Shown here in pieces: positions 60,980-64,000 of a DNA stretch of 64,000 nucleotides (within the stretch, counting starts at the first letter, position 1; each line of letters begins with the position of its first letter). The notes under the pieces were generated by a model. It ran no database searches. It was given only the letters and a program-made list of their open reading frames with translations, and was not told where the DNA came from. The DNA comes from Sympetrum striolatum (lineage: Eukaryota; Arthropoda; Insecta; Odonata; Libellulidae). The position numbers and the translations under genes were made by a program. Location: the NCBI GenBank assembly GCA_947579665.1, contig OX388348.1, positions 17,422,001 to 17,486,000 on the forward strand, given 5' to 3'.

Positions 60980-61189
60980 ATAAATGTAATGATGCACTAG
61001 TTACAGAAGGAAAATTTTAGAGGAAAACGTAAGAAAGGAAGGCCAGAGTATAATATGCTCATAGATTTGCAGGATGAACGATCGTACCAGAGAATGAAGA
61101 ATCAGGCACAGATTAGATTAATTTGGAAATCTCCAGCTGAAACCTGTCCTAGGACAGATCATGATGAGTTATCGTATTTCAGATATTAG
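60980..61189 (+). pseudogene. Non-LTR retrotransposon ORF2 C-terminus
   Basis: From 61007 a frame of 60 codons reads KENFRGKRKKGRPEYNMLID, then LQDERSYQRMKNQAQ, then WKSPAETCPRTDHDELSY to a stop at 61187-61189. The order E-G-K-x-R-G-K-R-K-x-G-R-P, then Y-x-x-M-K-x-x-A-x-x-R-x-x-W, then the short terminal tail is the standard C-terminus of many insect Jockey/CR1-type ORF2 proteins. Just upstream, in another frame, DALVTEGKF supplies the expected lead-in, so a frameshift lies at about 61010-61020. There is no ATG; it is a 5'-truncated fragment. Confidence 0.8.
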
Positions 61190-62120
61190 ATTTACAATTA
61201 ATATATTTATGTTACTGAATTTTTTCATAAGATTATAATGTATGAAATACATTTATTTTTACTCGTTTAAGTAATTTTGAAGTAACGTCCATGATTTTTC
61301 CCTGTCCCTTTTACAATTTTTATATAAAATAATAGAAAACATGTTATTTATTAGATACATGTATCCAACGTAAAATAATTTACTCGTAACTTTTATTTCA
61401 CTAAAATTGTGTATATTAAAAAGTTGAGCTCCTAAGCAAAAACCGAAATGTTTGAATTCAGACCTTCAAATAAATTCAGCTCCAAATACACCGCCATTGA
61501 AACCACTGTTGGCATGTATTACCGGCCTCCTTGGGTCGATTAGTTTAAAAAAGCTGTTCTTTTTTTTAATATTTCGTTAAAGATTAGAGTATCTTGCACA
61601 TTTTAGATTCATTTCATCGATTGTCGATTGCATTGTGATGGCATACTGTTTCAACAATGATTTTCTTGGACAATACCTCATAATTGATGATAATAAAGAT
61701 TCTAATAATTAGAAAATTTCGCAAAACTTGGAATAACAGGAGTATTCTTGAGTTTTAGGTAGCGTAAATTTAGATGCTATTACATTATGATTTTACTCGC
61801 AACTCGTTTCATATTTCAGCTCATTCGTCATAAAATTAAAGAAAGGTTTAGGACCGTCCAAATGATGTTTTTCTAAATGTCTACTAGTGAGTTGTATTTT
61901 CTTGCAATGAATGAAAAGCTTGTACCACTGTATTAAAACACGCTATTCATTAAATTATTCATTAAATTATTCACTGTATTGTCCCTGAACTAGTTCAATT
62001 GTGCTCTATTTTATGAGACACAAATACAATAACCAACCGTTACTCTAAATTTAAATAATTAATGTAATTTCCCCATCAATATTAATTCATCAAATGATAT
62101 GTTACAAACTATTCGATATT
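61190..62120. other. AT-rich DNA downstream of the LINE fragment
   Basis: No recognised feature. The first few hundred bases may include the LINE 3' untranslated region, but no terminal simple repeat marks its end. Confidence 0.5.
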
Positions 62121-62124
62121 TATT

Positions 62125-62718
62125 TTGAGTATGCATGCAAGTCTCGTAATAGAAATACCTACCTCAAGATTACTATTCTATACGCTTCAAAAGATGTATG
62201 TACCCAGAGAGATGTTCGAATATATATCCGCAATATCACCGGTGCACATTAGTGTGAATGAATGCGCATGCCAGATTTTCCTTGAGTATACAAGTATGAG
62301 AAACGACCTCATCCACCAGCATATCTCATATGAATTGCAAAGAACCACGCCATCATCGCGATTTTCAGCGACGAATCTCCCAACATCACACTCATCGTCA
62401 CCCTGTTACATTTCGCTCGTTCCTCCAGCGTTACAAAATAAAAATTCATCCGAAGGGGCCAAACAATTCGAAAAGTCACCCTCTGCCCTTTCCCCGCATT
62501 TACGTTCGTCTTTCCGATTTCTCAAACCTTTGCTTTCATTAATCTTTCTCCCGCATCGTCCCCCTTTTACGGGACGCGTCATAAACAGCGGGATCTACGG
62601 CGCTCTCGCAGAGTTGGGACGCGGAAGAAGTTTTGGGAAGGGTCCAAAGGTTATGAGACCTGTTCCCTCAAAGCGGTATAAAGGAAGATTAGAAACATCG
62701 GAGAAGGATCCGGAATAG
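62125..62718 (+). other. 197-codon open frame, coding status unclear
   Basis: The longest open frame in the window starts MSMHASLVIEIPTSRLLFYT. The first half lies in AT-rich DNA and the second half in a GC-elevated patch (about 62330-62730). The translation has no recognisable domain, no clear signal peptide and an uneven Ser/Pro/Arg-rich second half. A second frame (62330-62542) overlaps it on the same strand. It could be an exon of an unknown gene. The change in composition halfway and the lack of any family resemblance make a chance frame more likely. Confidence 0.3.
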
Positions 62719-62744
62719 GGAAACTTCGTCGGGGAAGATAAATC

Positions 62745-63510
62745 AAACCACGGTCTTCAAAGTAATAGGAAGTCCATTCGTGTCCCTTGTTTTTCTTCAG
62801 GAAAGAGCTATCAAAGGCGTTGAAAAGGTTTAGCAATCGAGATTATAATTTCCTAGTTGTATGTGCTTTGGATAAAGTGTAACAATATACCATATAATAA
62901 TTTTAAAAACAATTTTTAGTTTTGAACAATTTTGTGTGCTCAAGAGTTAGTAATAAAGGCTCTCGTGAATATTGATAGCGGTTTCGGTTCAATTTAATTA
63001 GGCAAGTTAATCCTTTACCATAGTTCGTTAACAATATTAATTAATTTTAAATCTAGCAACACTTTGTGTTATTCAGTGGACTTTGGCAAAGTGTAATTTG
63101 ACTTCTTTTTTATTTTACTGGCAGGTGCATATCATTTTTGGTTGAAAATTTGATACAAAATAACGCTTTGTTATGGAGTTTATTTTAATGAATTTTTAGT
63201 TATTGGATTTAAGTTCATTTAGACTCAGTTAGTAGGTAAAACCACGGTCTTAAAGTAATGAGAAGTCCATTCTTGTCCTTTTTTTCATCTGGGAAGTTTC
63301 AGGAAAGAGCTTTAAACGACTTCAAGAAGGTTGTTTAGGCATCAAGGGATTGTAATTCCCCAGGTATATGAGCCTTGTATATAGTGTAACATTTCCGCAT
63401 ATTAGAATCTGAAAATGGATTTCAGTTTTTAACATTTCTGTGGGCGTATCGTTTAATAAAGCTATCGTGGATATTATTAGCGGTTTATTCAGCATGCGTG
63501 TTTCCTGTAA
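62745..63510. repeat. Tandem duplication, period about 493 bp
   Basis: AAACCACGGTCTT starts at 62745 and again at 63238. Both are followed in order by GGAAGTCCATTC / AGAAGTCCATTC, TTCAGGAAAGAGCT, AGTGTAACA, TCGTGAATATT / TCGTGGATATT and AGCGGTTT. The second unit is complete for only about 270 bases before the match fades near 63510. Within the first unit, AGTTAATCCTTTACCATAGTTCGTTAAC (63005 on) matches AGTTAATC-TTTGGCCATAGTTCGTTAAC at about 60834, so this sequence belongs to a dispersed family. Non-coding. Confidence 0.75.
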
Positions 63511-64000
63511 TTAAACAAGGGGGATGCTAATGCGGAAACTGGAATACGGACTTTTTATTTTCCTTGGCTATCCTTTTTTCACGTAAAGCGAGCTTTTCCT
63601 TTTACCAAACTTTTTTATGAGTACATTTTGCAAAATCTTTATTGCATTAAATTCCTAAAAGTTAAGACGACCGTCTACTTTGCAGTGAGCACTTTATAAT
63701 CGAACTGTCGCAATTTGATATAAAAAATTCCTTTGAAAGTACTATTTTGATCCATACATTGATTTCACTTTGCAAAATGTTAAAATTATTTGTGATGTTT
63801 AACTCACATAACCCCAGTTGCTATTGGTGAATTACATCATCAGTCACAGTCCTATGATTTTTATATTTAGTGCACGATTCCAAAAAATTTAAACTCTTGA
63901 ATAAATAAGTATGATTTTAGTTAACAACATAATTAATTACAATTGTACAGTAGTACATGCAACAAATACAACGTCGATAAATAACTGGAACATAACAAGG
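63510..64000. other. AT-rich DNA to the window end
   Basis: No recognised gene or repeat. Confidence 0.6.

Overview
This is an AT-rich, gene-poor stretch of animal nuclear DNA, most likely from an arthropod and probably an insect with a large, repeat-rich genome. That placement is an inference. It rests on tRNA-derived SINE heads, non-LTR retrotransposon tails, a pogo-like transposon, TA-flanked MITEs, many small foldback repeats, and a broken copy of an uncharacterised protein family that I recognise as multi-copy in several invertebrates. I see no intact protein-coding gene, no rRNA, no convincing functional tRNA, no CRISPR array and no prokaryotic operon structure.

Layout. 1-9.7 kb: AT-rich DNA with a 16-bp inverted repeat pair (162-950), a LINE crumb (about 1963-2022), a SINE head (about 2728-2800), a clean 510-bp non-autonomous DNA transposon with an 8-bp target duplication (4854-5363), and GC-richer patches with a G-quadruplex motif (7502-7535). 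9.7-18 kb: mostly anonymous AT-rich DNA, two GC-richer patches, a SINE head (13679-13735) and a LINE-like 3' end with (TTA)n and (AGT)n repeats (about 17170-17298). 18.8-22.2 kb is the most structured region. Two diverged copies of one unclassified repeat lie head to head. A SINE has inserted into the left copy, a foldback retroposon-like element into the right copy, and another foldback lies at the junction. 22.2-29 kb: anonymous, with a 107-bp tandem dimer.

29.0-30.75 kb holds an intronless pseudogene on the minus strand, with at least five in-frame stops and four frameshifts. 32.0-32.7 kb is a TA-flanked MITE. 33-52 kb is mostly anonymous DNA with SINE heads, a LINE fragment at 50.1 kb, two diverged tandem duplications and a 77-bp palindromic MITE at 52.1 kb. 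54-55.8 kb holds a 552-bp repeat dimer ending in a minisatellite, followed by a SINE and a small foldback. 57.48-58.81 kb is a decayed pogo/Tigger-like transposon with a recognisable transposase N-terminal region. 61.0-61.2 kb is a LINE ORF2 C-terminus, and 62.7-63.5 kb is a 493-bp tandem duplication.

No genes here work together. The story is layered insertion and decay of mobile elements in non-coding DNA, punctuated by short GC-elevated islands whose role is unknown. All similarity statements come from reading the sequence and from recalled family features; no database search was run.
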